The notes beneath the pieces are model-generated. The model saw only the letters and a list, made by a program, of their open reading frames with translations. It searched no databases and had not been told where the DNA came from. A program made the translations under genes and the position numbers. A DNA stretch of 64,000 nucleotides, taken from Pseudomonas jessenii. GTDB lineage: Bacteria > Pseudomonadota > Gammaproteobacteria > Pseudomonadales > Pseudomonadaceae. This document shows, in pieces, positions 43,564-52,707 of this stretch; the stretch's first letter is position 1; each line of letters opens with the position of its first letter. The stretch lies in the NCBI RefSeq assembly GCF_002236115.1, contig NZ_NIWT01000002.1, positions 868,001 through 932,000 on the forward strand, given 5' to 3'.

Positions 43564-44145
43564 TCAGCGGCTGGCCACTAATAGCGCTACAGCTTCGCAG
43601 GCCGTTTCAGTTTCTGCCTCCAGCCGTGCCAAGTCTCCATGAGCGGACCAGGCGATGATCAGACCATCTACAAGGTGAACCAACAGTCGACTTGTGGCCT
43701 TCAAGAAGGCCTTGTCGAATTGCGTACCGATGGCTTTTTCCATTGCCTGTTCCGTTGCTTCTATCGCTACCGCGTAGATCCTGGTCGCCATCTCGGGATT
43801 GTTGCGCATGGCCCAGAAGAAAAGCTCGGTTTGTGCCTTGGCGATGTCGGGGTTGGTGGAGAACCACGTGACTAATTGGCGAAGCATTTCCGCTGTCGTT
43901 TCCGCTGCGGTAGTTCCCGCAGGCACGTTCGTCAGGGCCTGGTGTGGCAAGTTGAAAAGAGACTCATAGACCGCATAGAGGAGGTCGTCTTTTGTATGAA
44001 ACACATAGTGCAGCGACGCGAGAGGACAGCCTGCGGCAGCGGCGATACGTCGAGTCGTTGCATTGGCAACCCCATGTTCAGCAATCACTTTGACAGTGGC
44101 TTCCACGAAGTCCTGTCTACGCAATTCAGCGCCCACTCTGGCCAT
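43564..44145 (-). CDS. TetR-family repressor
   Basis: This encodes 193 residues. The helix-turn-helix reads ATTRRIAAAAGCPLASLHYVF, close to TetR regulators of steroid or lipid catabolic loci. The ATG has GGAGA 9 bases before; a TTG two codons earlier is less likely. It diverges, across about 450 bases with a long palindrome, from the DUF1329/DUF1302/MMPL cassette, which it probably represses. Confidence 0.9.
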   Translation of the reverse strand: MARVGAELRRQDFVEATVKVIAEHGVANATTRRIAAAAGCPLASLHYVFHTKDDLLYAVYESLFNLPHQALTNVPAGTTAAETTAEMLRQLVTWFSTNPDIAKAQTELFFWAMRNNPEMATRIYAVAIEATEQAMEKAIGTQFDKAFLKATSRLLVHLVDGLIIAWSAHGDLARLEAETETACEAVALLVASR

Positions 44146-44147
44146 AG

Positions 44148-44444
44148 TCAAGCAATCTCCTTTGTTACTGCAGTAGCGCCTGCCTGGGGGGCGGCGTCAA
44201 CGCCGGCGGATGCTACAGCATGACTGGTCTGCGAGTCATGAGCCGGCGTGGAGCGACGCATGGGTTTTGTTGCCAGTGGCACACGTGAATAGCTCATTCC
44301 AATGCGGTGATAATACGTAACAATTGTTTCGTAAATTCCCAGATTGGTGCGGCCTGCTGAAACAAGCGGGTGCGTCGGTGAGTAAGCAGTGTTGCCTGGC
44401 CGATTGATCAAATTTCTAACACATTGATAACTAAGCAAATTCAT
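44148..44444 (-). CDS. Possible small gene upstream of the TetR (98 aa)
   Basis: This frame starts ATG with an excellent GGAGG site 5 bases upstream and ends 2 bases before the TetR start. The product MNLLSYQCVRNLINRP... has no signal peptide or known domain and its C-terminus is rich in Ala, Thr and Ser. It may be a real regulator-linked small protein or a chance frame in the TetR leader. Confidence 0.35.
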   Translation of the reverse strand: MNLLSYQCVRNLINRPGNTAYSPTHPLVSAGRTNLGIYETIVTYYHRIGMSYSRVPLATKPMRRSTPAHDSQTSHAVASAGVDAAPQAGATAVTKEIA

Positions 44445-44481
44445 TTTGCCTCCATGGTTTGGCATGTGGTTTGCTTTGTAG

Positions 44482-44515
44482 TCAATTGACTTGGTCAAGT
44501 GATCAAGTCAATTGA
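44482..44515. promoter_or_regulatory. Long palindromic operator between TetR and the DUF1329 cassette
   Basis: Perfect 12-bp arms TCAATTGACTTG and CAAGTCAATTGA flank a 10-base centre that itself contains TCAAGTGA. It lies about 80 bases before the DUF1329 ATG and is the likely TetR site. Confidence 0.75.
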
Positions 44516-44592
44516 TTATAGAGTGTGACACAGCCCGAGTCTTCCCTCCAGGAAGGTCGCGCCGCCGGTTCCAGCCCCATGAGGATCTTCCA

Positions 44593-46017
44593 ATGAATGA
44601 AGTTATTGAGCGGCCATGCGCCGGTATCTCCACCAGAAGTGGAGTCAGGCATCTGATCGTGGCATTGGCAGCAATGGCTGCTATCGGCACTGTTCAAGCT
44701 GCACAGAAGGATCCTGCGCTGCTCGGTACGAAGCTAACGCCGCTGGGAGGGGAGGTCGCGGCAAGTGCTGATGGGGTCATCCCGGCCTGGACACCACCCG
44801 GTCAGCAGGGCGGTGGCTGGACTTATGGCCAGGTGCGTGGTCAATCCTGGAAATTCAAGAACGACAAGCCGCTTTTCAGTATCGACTCCAACAATGTCTC
44901 GCAATATGCGAACAAGCTTTCACCCGGTCAGGTGGAACTGTTCAAGAAAATCCCGGGCTATCGCATGGACGTGTATCCGACCCGTCGTAGCTGCGGCGTG
45001 CCCGACTTTGTCGCTGATAACACCAGGAAGAACGTCGGGTTCGCCACATTGGATGCCGATGGCCTGGCGCTGAAAGAAGCCCACGTACCCGGTATTCCAT
45101 TCCCTATGCCGAGCACCGGTGCCGAGGTGATGTGGAACATGAAAATGCGCTACCGCGGCGTTGGTTTCGATATGTCCAAGACCGTTTCCGGGATATCGCC
45201 GCGCAAGGGGGGGAACGACTGGCTGCGCACTTCGACGGACTGGTTCATGTATACCCCATGGGGAGAAAAGGGCAGTGCGTTGTTCTCTTCCTTCGATCGC
45301 CTGGAAGTCGCCACTTATTTCTCCTATCTGGATCCTGCTGCCCTTGCCGGACAGGCCGGTGTGGTGACTACCAAGGCCGGCGAACAGGCGACCACGTTCT
45401 ATTACTTCCCCGGCCAGCGTCGTGTGCGTCGCATGCCCGCCTACTCCTACGACTCTCCACAAATTGGTCTCGATAATCAGTACACCATCGATGAGTCGAA
45501 CGTGTTCTTCGGGCCGATGGACCGCTTCGACTGGAAGCTGGTCGGCAAGCAGGAGTTGTTGGTGCCCTACAACGCCTTCGGGGCCTATGACGCCTCTGCC
45601 AACATTGAGAGTGTGGCCAAGCGTGATTACATCGCGCCCGAATCACGCCGCTATGAATTGCATCGTGTCTGGGTCGTCGAGGCCACGGTTCGCCAGGGCA
45701 TGCGCCACCAGGCTCCGAAGCGACTCTTCTACATCGATGAAGATAGCTGGAACGCGCTGATGGCTGTCGACTACGACAAGCAAGGGCAAATCTGGAAGGT
45801 TCGCGAAGGCTATACGATCCCGGTCTACGAGACAGGCACCTGCGATATGGAGGCACAGGTGCAGTACAACCTGGTTGACGGTCGCTACCTGTACGACATG
45901 ACGTCTGTCGGAGTGGGTAAGAACGATCACCGCTGGCTCACCGAGAGTACCGGCAACCCCCGCCTGAAGCGTGACTTCTACACATCCGACAACTTGCGTG
46001 CCATCAGTGAACGCTGA
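44593..46017 (+). CDS. DUF1329-family periplasmic/outer-membrane protein
   Basis: This 474-residue protein has a signal peptide (HLIVALAAMAAIGTVQA, then AQKDP). The rest matches DUF1329: early LGTKLTPLGGEVAASADGVIPAW, central YYFPGQRRVRRMPAYSYD, and C-terminal KRLFYIDEDSW. LolB-like lipoprotein-sorting folds have been proposed for such proteins; no lipobox is seen here. It is the first of four same-strand genes (DUF1329, DUF1302, MMPL exporter, Ycf48-like) that recur beside catabolic loci for hydrophobic compounds. Its role is probably envelope handling of a lipid-like molecule. Confidence 0.85.
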   Translation: MNEVIERPCAGISTRSGVRHLIVALAAMAAIGTVQAAQKDPALLGTKLTPLGGEVAASADGVIPAWTPPGQQGGGWTYGQVRGQSWKFKNDKPLFSIDSNNVSQYANKLSPGQVELFKKIPGYRMDVYPTRRSCGVPDFVADNTRKNVGFATLDADGLALKEAHVPGIPFPMPSTGAEVMWNMKMRYRGVGFDMSKTVSGISPRKGGNDWLRTSTDWFMYTPWGEKGSALFSSFDRLEVATYFSYLDPAALAGQAGVVTTKAGEQATTFYYFPGQRRVRRMPAYSYDSPQIGLDNQYTIDESNVFFGPMDRFDWKLVGKQELLVPYNAFGAYDASANIESVAKRDYIAPESRRYELHRVWVVEATVRQGMRHQAPKRLFYIDEDSWNALMAVDYDKQGQIWKVREGYTIPVYETGTCDMEAQVQYNLVDGRYLYDMTSVGVGKNDHRWLTESTGNPRLKRDFYTSDNLRAISER

Positions 46018-46040
46018 AAAGCGATCGGTCGAGAGCCATC

Positions 46041-47687
46041 ATGAAAAAAATAATCACAAAAGCATCAGGCCTTGTCATCGCGTGTGCAACCCCTTTGGCA
46101 ATGGCGTTCACGTTTGAAACCGAAAACATCCGTGGTTCATTCGATTCCACCATCGCCTTGGGCATGGGCCTGCGCACCGATTCGCAATCCTGCAATCTGG
46201 TCAACACCGGCGCTACCGGACACAACCCGCCCAGTGGTTGCCTGGCACAAACTTCTGGCATTGGTGATCAGGGCAACTTGAACTACGACAAGGGTGACCT
46301 GTTCACCAACTACATCAAAGGCTCCCATGAGTTGCTGCTGAAGTTACCGGAGGACTTCACCTTCATGGCGCGAGGAAGCTGGATTCGTGACTTCGCCGCC
46401 ACCGATACCACCGGCGCCCTGTCTTTCAACACACCTGCGGGCGTTGGCAGCGACGGTCTTACCAATGATGCGCGTGACGACCTGGAGTTCAAGGCTCGCC
46501 TGCTCGACCTGTGGGTGAGCAAGAGCTTCGATGTCGGCGATCAGCGTGTACGGGCTCGCTTGGGCAACCAGGTGATCAACTGGGGCGAAAGCCTGTTCGT
46601 GGTTGGTGGCATCAACAACACCAACGCTTACGATTATCAGGCCCTCGCGCGTCCTGGTGTCCAGCTCAAGGAAGCCGTGCTGCCGGCCCCGATGCTCAGC
46701 CTCGCTTCGGGTCTGGGTTCAGGTCTGAACATTGAGGCCTACTATCAGTTCGGCTGGAACAAGAGCGAGTTGCCGCCCGTTGGCAGTTACTGGTCCACCA
46801 CTCACGGGCTCGGTGAGGGTATGCAATCCTACGGGTTCGACGATAAGCATGCTCGGGATAACGGACAGTGGGGCATCTCGCTGCGTTGGCAACCGGATGA
46901 CACCGATCTCAATCTCGGCCTTTACGTGATGCGCTATCACGAAAAGCTGCCGTCGCTGACGGTGCAGGTACTCGATCCTGAGACCTTCGCCCTTTCGCAA
47001 AAGTGGGTATATCCGGAAGACCGTATGCTCTATGGCATCAGCGCCAACATGCCGATTGGCGACTGGGCTGTCGGCACGGAGTTGTCCTACCGTCCCAAGG
47101 ATGCGGTGCCACTCAACCCTGTTCTTGATCTCTGTGCAAACAATGGCGGCAAATGCTGGGACGACCAGAAAAAATTCCAGTGGCACCTGACCGGCCTATA
47201 CAGCCTGACACCCTCCAACTCCCCCGGACTGCTTGACTTCACCGGCGCCAGTACGGGCACCCTGCTGTCTGAATTGGTGGTCGTGAAGTATCCCGATCTG
47301 CATGACAGTGTCGACGGTGAGCTGATTGCCGCGGGTTTGAACACCTGGCAGCTAGATCCAACGACCCCGCCGACGGCCAAGGGCGACAAAACCTCATCCG
47401 GTGTCAATGTGGATTTCAGCCTCACCTATGACGGGACGTTGCTTCCAGGTTGGCAGGTTACGCCTGGGATCTTCTATTCGCGCTCCCTTGGCGGACGGAC
47501 GCCCAATCTGTCTGCAACCTTCACTGAGGGTGCCAGCAGCATGAACCTGTATTTGAACTTCGTGCGTAATCCCGCAAGTTGGCAGGTCTCTTTCAACTAC
47601 GCGAAATTCATGGGAGGCGATACCCCCTACGATCAATTGTTGGGTGATCGCGACTATGTCGGTTTCGTGATTTCGCGCACTCTGTGA
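46041..47687 (+). CDS. DUF1302-family outer-membrane beta-barrel
   Basis: This 548-residue protein has a signal peptide (ending about PLAMA-FTFE). The mature start FTFETENIRGSFDSTIALG and WGESLFVVGGINNTNAYD are typical of DUF1302. Alternating strands and a C-terminal VGFVISRTL fit an outer-membrane barrel. It lies 23 bases after the DUF1329 gene and overlaps the start region of the exporter gene. It is probably the outer-membrane port of the cassette. Confidence 0.85.
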   Translation: MKKIITKASGLVIACATPLAMAFTFETENIRGSFDSTIALGMGLRTDSQSCNLVNTGATGHNPPSGCLAQTSGIGDQGNLNYDKGDLFTNYIKGSHELLLKLPEDFTFMARGSWIRDFAATDTTGALSFNTPAGVGSDGLTNDARDDLEFKARLLDLWVSKSFDVGDQRVRARLGNQVINWGESLFVVGGINNTNAYDYQALARPGVQLKEAVLPAPMLSLASGLGSGLNIEAYYQFGWNKSELPPVGSYWSTTHGLGEGMQSYGFDDKHARDNGQWGISLRWQPDDTDLNLGLYVMRYHEKLPSLTVQVLDPETFALSQKWVYPEDRMLYGISANMPIGDWAVGTELSYRPKDAVPLNPVLDLCANNGGKCWDDQKKFQWHLTGLYSLTPSNSPGLLDFTGASTGTLLSELVVVKYPDLHDSVDGELIAAGLNTWQLDPTTPPTAKGDKTSSGVNVDFSLTYDGTLLPGWQVTPGIFYSRSLGGRTPNLSATFTEGASSMNLYLNFVRNPASWQVSFNYAKFMGGDTPYDQLLGDRDYVGFVISRTL

Positions 47688-47695
47688 GGCATGTC

Positions 47696-50110
47696 GTGAA
47701 TACTTCTGTAAAAATGCCCGTCAAACGGGGGCGTGGCGTGCTGCCTTGCATCGAAAACTGGCTTTTCGGGCATCGCCGGTCAGTACTGGCGAGTCTGGTC
47801 ATCTTCACTCTGATCATGGCCTGGTTTGCTGTTCAGTTGCGTATGGATGCGGGCTTTGAAAAGCAGCTGCCCATCGGCCATGAATATGTAGAAACGTTCG
47901 AGGCGTACCGCAATGACCTGTTGGGGGCGAATCGACTGACCATTGTGGTCAAGACTCGCGCAGGCAAGATCTGGAGCGAGACGGCTCTCAAGCGTCTGTA
48001 TGACGTCACTCAGGCAGTCACCTTTCTACCCAATGTTTCGCGTAGCAGCGTGCGTTCGTTGTGGACGCCGAACGCTTTCGTCAACGAGATAACCGAGGAG
48101 GGCTTCCGTGCAGATCCACTTGTACCGGGTACGGTAACCCCCGAACGCCTCGATGATGAAACCATTGCCAGGATCGCCGATTCGACGGCTCAGGGGGGCT
48201 TTATCGGCACGCTGGTCTCGCGGGATCAGAGCAGCGCGATGATCACCGTCGAACTCAACGAGTTTGACGCCACTGGGGCGCGCTTGGACTATGTGGCCTA
48301 CAACCAGGTCCTGGAAAAGCAAATTCGTCAGCAGTTCGAGGACGGTGATTTCGAAGTTCAGATCATCGGCTTTGCGAAGCAGATCGGCGATATTGCCGAT
48401 GGCGCGTCTGCAGTATTGGAGTTTTGCCTGCTGGCATTGCTGCTGACGGCCGCTGCGGTGTACTGGTACTGCCACTCCGTACGTTTCACTCTGCTGGCAC
48501 TGGGGTGTTCATTGGCGTCGTTGGTCTGGCAGTTTGGCAGTCTAAGGCTGCTTGGCTATGGCCTCGACCCGCTTGCCGTGTTGGTGCCCTTTCTGGTGTT
48601 CGCCATCGGCGTGTCCCATGGCGTGCAGCAGATAAATTTCATCGTGCGGGAAATCGCCCATGGCAAGTGCGTCGAGGAGGCGGCGCGTTCCAGCTTCAGC
48701 GGTTTGCTGATCCCTGGCACGCTGGCACTGGTGACGGCTTTTGTTTCCTTTGTAACGCTGGTGCTGATCCCGATTCCGATGGTACGCGAGTTGGCTATCA
48801 CCGCGTCACTCGGTGTGTCCTACAAGATCATCACCAATCTGGTGATGTTGCCGTTGGTGGCGTCGATGCTGCGGGTCGACGGTGACTACGCCGCGACCGA
48901 GGAGACCTCCCGTCAACGCCGTGCCCGTTGGTTGCATGGACTGGTCAGGCTCGCCGAATGGCGTAATGCCAAATGGGTGCTTTGTGTTGCCTTGCTCGTC
49001 TTTCTCGCGGCAGTCTGGCAAAGCCATGACCGAGTCGTTGGTTCCCTGCAGGCAGGTGCACCGGAATTGCGTGAGGATTCTCGCTTCAACCGTGATGCAG
49101 TAGCCATCGCCAGCAACTATGACATTGGCCTGGATTGGCTAAGCGTCGTCTTCGAGGTCAATCCAGGCACGTCTGGTGACGGCGCTTCAGTCGCCTGCGA
49201 AGAGGTCGCCTTGGGTCAGTATCAGGATCGCTTTGTATGGGCAATGGAAGGCGTACCCGGAGTGGTGTCGGTTGCCGCATTTTCCACCAGCATGCGCCAG
49301 TTCAACGAGGGTTATAACGAGGGCAATCCGAAAATGAATGCGGTGCCCATCGATCCGACGAACTACTCCTCCTTGGCTACCGAAGTGGCTCGAATTCCGG
49401 GAATCATGCGTTCTGATTGCAGCATGGCCGCCGCACACCTGTATCTGGCGGACCACAAGGCAACGACTATCAACAAGGTGATCGAAGCCGCCAAGACCTT
49501 TCGTCGCGAATTTCCGATGCCAGGGGTGACGGTGCGACTGGCCTCGGGCAATGCAGGGGTGATCGCAGCCATCAACGAGGAGGTTGAAAAAAGTGAGACG
49601 CCAATGATGCTGTATGTCTATGCCGCAATCGCGCTGCTGGTATTTGTCGTTTATCGGGATCTGCGCGCTGTGCTGGTGTGTTGCCTTCCTCTGACCATTG
49701 GCACCTTTATCGGCTATTGGTTCATGAAGGAACTACAGATCGGTCTGACCATCGCGACGCTGCCGGTGATGGTATTGGCGGTTGGCATCGGTGTTGACTA
49801 CGCCTTCTACATCTACAACCGCATGCAACTGCATCAGTCCCTAGGCCTGCCGATCGCCAAGGCTGTCGAGCACGCCTTGCTCGAAGTCGGTGTGGCAACC
49901 ATCTTTACCGCGATTACTCTGGCAGTCGGCGTCGCCACCTGGGCGTTCTCCGACCTCAAGTTCCAGGCCGATATGGGCAAGCTGCTCGCCTTCATGTTCA
50001 TGGTCAACATGGTCATGGCCATGACCGTGTTACCGGCTTTCGCAGTCTGGCTCGAGCGGGTGTTCCCGCGTAAGCGCGCTGTGCGCATGGTCGGCGCACT
50101 GGCGCACTGA
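47696..50110 (+). CDS. MMPL/RND-superfamily exporter
   Basis: This inner-membrane transporter is about 804 residues long with two repeated six-helix halves. TM1 (VLASLVIFTLIMAWFA) precedes a periplasmic loop. Helices near FLVFAIGVSHGVQQINF and AVGIGVDYAFYIYNR hold the proton-relay positions typical of MMPL/HpnN-type lipid transporters. GTG at 47696 with GAGG is favoured; a GTG at 47684 overlaps the DUF1302 stop. No separate adaptor gene is present, so the neighbouring DUF1329/DUF1302/Ycf48 proteins may replace it. Confidence 0.88.
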   Translation: MNTSVKMPVKRGRGVLPCIENWLFGHRRSVLASLVIFTLIMAWFAVQLRMDAGFEKQLPIGHEYVETFEAYRNDLLGANRLTIVVKTRAGKIWSETALKRLYDVTQAVTFLPNVSRSSVRSLWTPNAFVNEITEEGFRADPLVPGTVTPERLDDETIARIADSTAQGGFIGTLVSRDQSSAMITVELNEFDATGARLDYVAYNQVLEKQIRQQFEDGDFEVQIIGFAKQIGDIADGASAVLEFCLLALLLTAAAVYWYCHSVRFTLLALGCSLASLVWQFGSLRLLGYGLDPLAVLVPFLVFAIGVSHGVQQINFIVREIAHGKCVEEAARSSFSGLLIPGTLALVTAFVSFVTLVLIPIPMVRELAITASLGVSYKIITNLVMLPLVASMLRVDGDYAATEETSRQRRARWLHGLVRLAEWRNAKWVLCVALLVFLAAVWQSHDRVVGSLQAGAPELREDSRFNRDAVAIASNYDIGLDWLSVVFEVNPGTSGDGASVACEEVALGQYQDRFVWAMEGVPGVVSVAAFSTSMRQFNEGYNEGNPKMNAVPIDPTNYSSLATEVARIPGIMRSDCSMAAAHLYLADHKATTINKVIEAAKTFRREFPMPGVTVRLASGNAGVIAAINEEVEKSETPMMLYVYAAIALLVFVVYRDLRAVLVCCLPLTIGTFIGYWFMKELQIGLTIATLPVMVLAVGIGVDYAFYIYNRMQLHQSLGLPIAKAVEHALLEVGVATIFTAITLAVGVATWAFSDLKFQADMGKLLAFMFMVNMVMAMTVLPAFAVWLERVFPRKRAVRMVGALAH

Positions 50111-50123
50111 GGAGAAAAGCAAC

Positions 50124-51089
50124 ATGCGATATATGAATTCATTCATGGGGACTTTACTCGCTGCAGTGCTGCCACTGGTCACACTTCAGGCATCTGCATT
50201 GGAAGCTGTGCCGGCAGTCCCTTCGAGCAACGCCACGCAGGCCACCTTTCTGGATGCTGCATGGGCAAAGGGGCGTGTGGTCGCCGTTGGCGATCATGGC
50301 ATGGTGTTGCTTTCCGATGATCAAGGGAAAAGCTTCCATCAGGCAAGCTCGGTACCGTTGTCCACGCCACTGACCGGTGTTTCATTCGTTGATTCCAAGC
50401 AAGGTTGGGCGGTGGGTCACTGGGGGGCGATTCTGACCAGCAACGACGGCGGTGACTCCTGGCAGATTCAACGACTGTCCAGCAATGAGGATCGGCCACT
50501 GTTCGCTGTGCATTTTTTCAACGCCGAACAAGGTGTCGCCGTCGGCCTTTGGTCACTGGTGTTGACGACCGATGACGGCGGAAAAACCTGGGATGAGCAG
50601 AAGCTTAAAGCCCCACCAGGATCTAGCCGTGCCGATCTCAACTTGATGGGGCTTTTCGTCGACGCTCGCGGCAGCGTGTATGCCGCTGCCGAACGAGGCC
50701 AGGTGTTGCGTTCCGATGACTTTGGGAAAAGCTGGAGCTATCTGGATACCGGCTATGAGGGCACGCTTTGGTCGGGAGCGGTGTTGGCCGATGGCACCCT
50801 ACTGGTCGGTGGCCAACGCGGCACACTGCTGCATGGCACCGCGGACGGACAGGTTTGGCAACGCGTGCCCCTGGAGAGCAAGAGCTCGATCACGGCCATC
50901 GTCGTGTCCGGTAAGCAGGTAGTCGCGGTGGGTCTTGATGGGCTGATGGTACGCAGCGGCGATGGAGGAGGGAGTTTCCAGGAGCAGAAGACGCACGATG
51001 GCGTTTCGTTGACGGCTGCGTTACTCAGCGGCAATGACTATCCCGTTCTGTTTTCTCGACGTGGTGTGGTGCCGGTACAAATCAAGTAA
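50124..51089 (+). CDS. Ycf48-like beta-propeller protein
   Basis: This 321-residue exported protein has a signal peptide (GTLLAAVLPLVTLQASA). Repeats of the BNR/Ycf48 kind occur: SDDQGKSFHQAS, SNDGGDSWQIQRL, TDDGGKTWDEQKL and SDDFGKSWSYLD, each about 45-60 residues apart, forming a propeller. It is the last gene of the cassette and ends before a strong terminator. It is probably a periplasmic scaffold for the exporter and barrel. Confidence 0.85.
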   Translation: MRYMNSFMGTLLAAVLPLVTLQASALEAVPAVPSSNATQATFLDAAWAKGRVVAVGDHGMVLLSDDQGKSFHQASSVPLSTPLTGVSFVDSKQGWAVGHWGAILTSNDGGDSWQIQRLSSNEDRPLFAVHFFNAEQGVAVGLWSLVLTTDDGGKTWDEQKLKAPPGSSRADLNLMGLFVDARGSVYAAAERGQVLRSDDFGKSWSYLDTGYEGTLWSGAVLADGTLLVGGQRGTLLHGTADGQVWQRVPLESKSSITAIVVSGKQVVAVGLDGLMVRSGDGGGSFQEQKTHDGVSLTAALLSGNDYPVLFSRRGVVPVQIK

Positions 51090-51172
51090 AGGCATCTCTC
51101 GAGACGTCGCTAGAACGGCGAGTTGTTGACTCTGTTCTTTGACCCCATAGCTGATTTTGATTCCTCCCTTTG

Positions 51173-51212
51173 AGGGGCCTCGTCGTGATCCGGCGTCCGG
51201 CCCCTTTTTTTT
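51173..51212 (+). terminator. Rho-independent terminator after the exporter cassette
   Basis: AGGGGCC pairs with GGCCCCT; the stem is followed by eight T. It lies 84 bases after the Ycf48-like stop. Confidence 0.85.
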
Positions 51213-51255
51213 AGATCAGCCCAATCATGAATTCGACTGTTTTTAAGGAGGGCCC

Positions 51256-52239
51256 ATGTTTTCGGGAAGAAAGTTGAAGCGTCTGGCTGAAGAGGTCAGC
51301 TCGCGAATATCGTCGCTGTTGAGTGGTCAGCCAGCCCCCGATTTCCAAGGCGGTTTGATCAGCAAATATCCATGGTTGGCTGACAGCTTCGATGGGCTGG
51401 AGCGGCGGCTCAACCATCAGGAGCATATCAGTGCTGGTCAGAGATCAGATGACTCTGAAAGTCCCCTGGTCAGTGATTTGAAAAATTCTCTGCAAGCCGC
51501 TCGGGATGAAATGCACCAGCTTCAATGTGAAATCAAGGAGAGCAACCTGAAGCTGTCCGATCTTAATGAGCAGTTGGTTTCATGCAGGGAAAAGGAACAG
51601 GTCTGGGAAGTGACCAAGAATGCGCTCACGGAGGTTTGCTGGGAGCTGTTTATTGTTGACGGAAATCCGGATCACCCTGAAAACCAGCTTCGCTGGTCGA
51701 AGCAGTTCCGCGAACTCGTGGGCTATTCGGAACAGGATTTCAAGGATGACTGGGAGGGGTATTTTTCAATCGTCCATCCGGATGATCTGAAGCATGTCAC
51801 GAAGGTGGTGACGGAATACCTCAATGTCGCAGACCCTTCCTCAGGCTATACGGTCGAGTACCGAATGAGGCACAAATTCAAAGGCGAGATCTGGTACCGC
51901 GAAAGAGGCCAGGGCGTGATGGATCGCAGTGGCAGGCTCCGCCGCATCATTGGGGCCGTACGTGATATCTCGGACGAAAAGCTTGCCCAAACGATTCGCG
52001 CGCGGGAGTTGGCTGGCATGCAGGCGACTTACGAACAGATTTCGCAGGTCGTGAACGTGATCAAGAGCATCACTGACCAGATCAACATGCTCGCCCTCAA
52101 TGCAGCAATCGAAGCGGCACGAGCCGGTGATGCAGGGCGCGGATTTTCCGTAGTGGCAGATGAAGTGAAGAAGCTCGCGGGCAGAACTCGAGAAGCCACT
52201 CAGACGATTCAGCAAATGCTCTCTTCAAAGGCGCTTTAG
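51256..52239 (+). CDS. Soluble PAS-domain chemoreceptor-like protein with minimal MCP tip
   Basis: This encodes 327 residues with no membrane span. Residues about 65-115 form a coiled coil. A PAS fold of the PAS_3 type follows ([26 protein letters not shown]; then [10 protein letters not shown] near 240). The C-terminus is an MCP signalling hairpin tip, [20 protein letters not shown], with only about 27 residues of helix on either side. Full MCPs have much longer arms with methylation helices. The ribosome site AAGGAGG is strong. It may sense a metabolite or redox state for taxis toward the cluster's substrate. Confidence 0.85.
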   Translation: MFSGRKLKRLAEEVSSRISSLLSGQPAPDFQGGLISKYPWLADSFDGLERRLNHQEHISAGQRSDDSESPLVSDLKNSLQAARDEMHQLQCEIKESNLKLSDLNEQLVSCREKEQVWEVTKNALTEVCWELFIVDGNPDHPENQLRWSKQFRELVGYSEQDFKDDWEGYFSIVHPDDLKHVTKVVTEYLNVADPSSGYTVEYRMRHKFKGEIWYRERGQGVMDRSGRLRRIIGAVRDISDEKLAQTIRARELAGMQATYEQISQVVNVIKSITDQINMLALNAAIEAARAGDAGRGFSVVADEVKKLAGRTREATQTIQQMLSSKAL

Positions 52240-52548
52240 CCATCGGAGAGGGCGTCTTTTCGGGACACCCTGCATAGCGATTTACCTGCGTGCACGTGTC
52301 CGTTGCGCCCACAACCTACATGTCAGGAACCCGCTCGATGAGCAGGGCCCCCCCGTATTTTTTGGCCCTTTTGTCAGGTGATGCCTGCGCTGGGCCTTCC
52401 ATCTCCCGGTTGAGCGACTGGCGAACCATAAGGGCTCGCTTTCAGGGAAAGTCTTGCGTGCGATTATTATTAACATAACAGTCGTTGCGTAAAATAAAAC
52501 TCCTTGTTAAAGTCGACAAAACAACAAAAGGCCCCCAGGAGGTCGAGC
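52240..52548. other. Gap ahead of the acyl-CoA dehydrogenase operon
   Basis: No gene is supported here. The right part (from about 52455) is A+T rich with ATTATTATTAACATAAC and probably holds the operon promoter. No clear palindrome beyond CTTTC-AGG-GAAAG (52440-52452) is seen. Confidence 0.5.
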
Positions 52549-52707
52549 ATGAAAGATTCCAAGGCTGGTTCCTGTCCAAACGACGGCTTGGCCGTCGCCA
52601 GAGGCTTTCTGGGCGAAACGCCAAAGGCCCCATCCACACTCGAACTCAACTGCTTGGGCGGCCGCCAGCGAATGACTTGCGGGCCGGTTCCGGCGAGGGT
52701 GCTCTGA
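52549..52707 (+). CDS. Small ORF translationally coupled to acyl-CoA dehydrogenase (52 aa)
   Basis: The ATG follows a near-perfect AGGAGG site 6 bases away. The frame ends in TGATG, the A of the stop being the first base of the dehydrogenase ATG. The product MKDSKAGSCPNDGLAVARGF... is soluble, with two or three Cys and no known domain. The strong ribosome site and overlap suggest a translated leader or small protein; the dehydrogenase has no good site of its own. Confidence 0.5.
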   Translation: MKDSKAGSCPNDGLAVARGFLGETPKAPSTLELNCLGGRQRMTCGPVPARVL

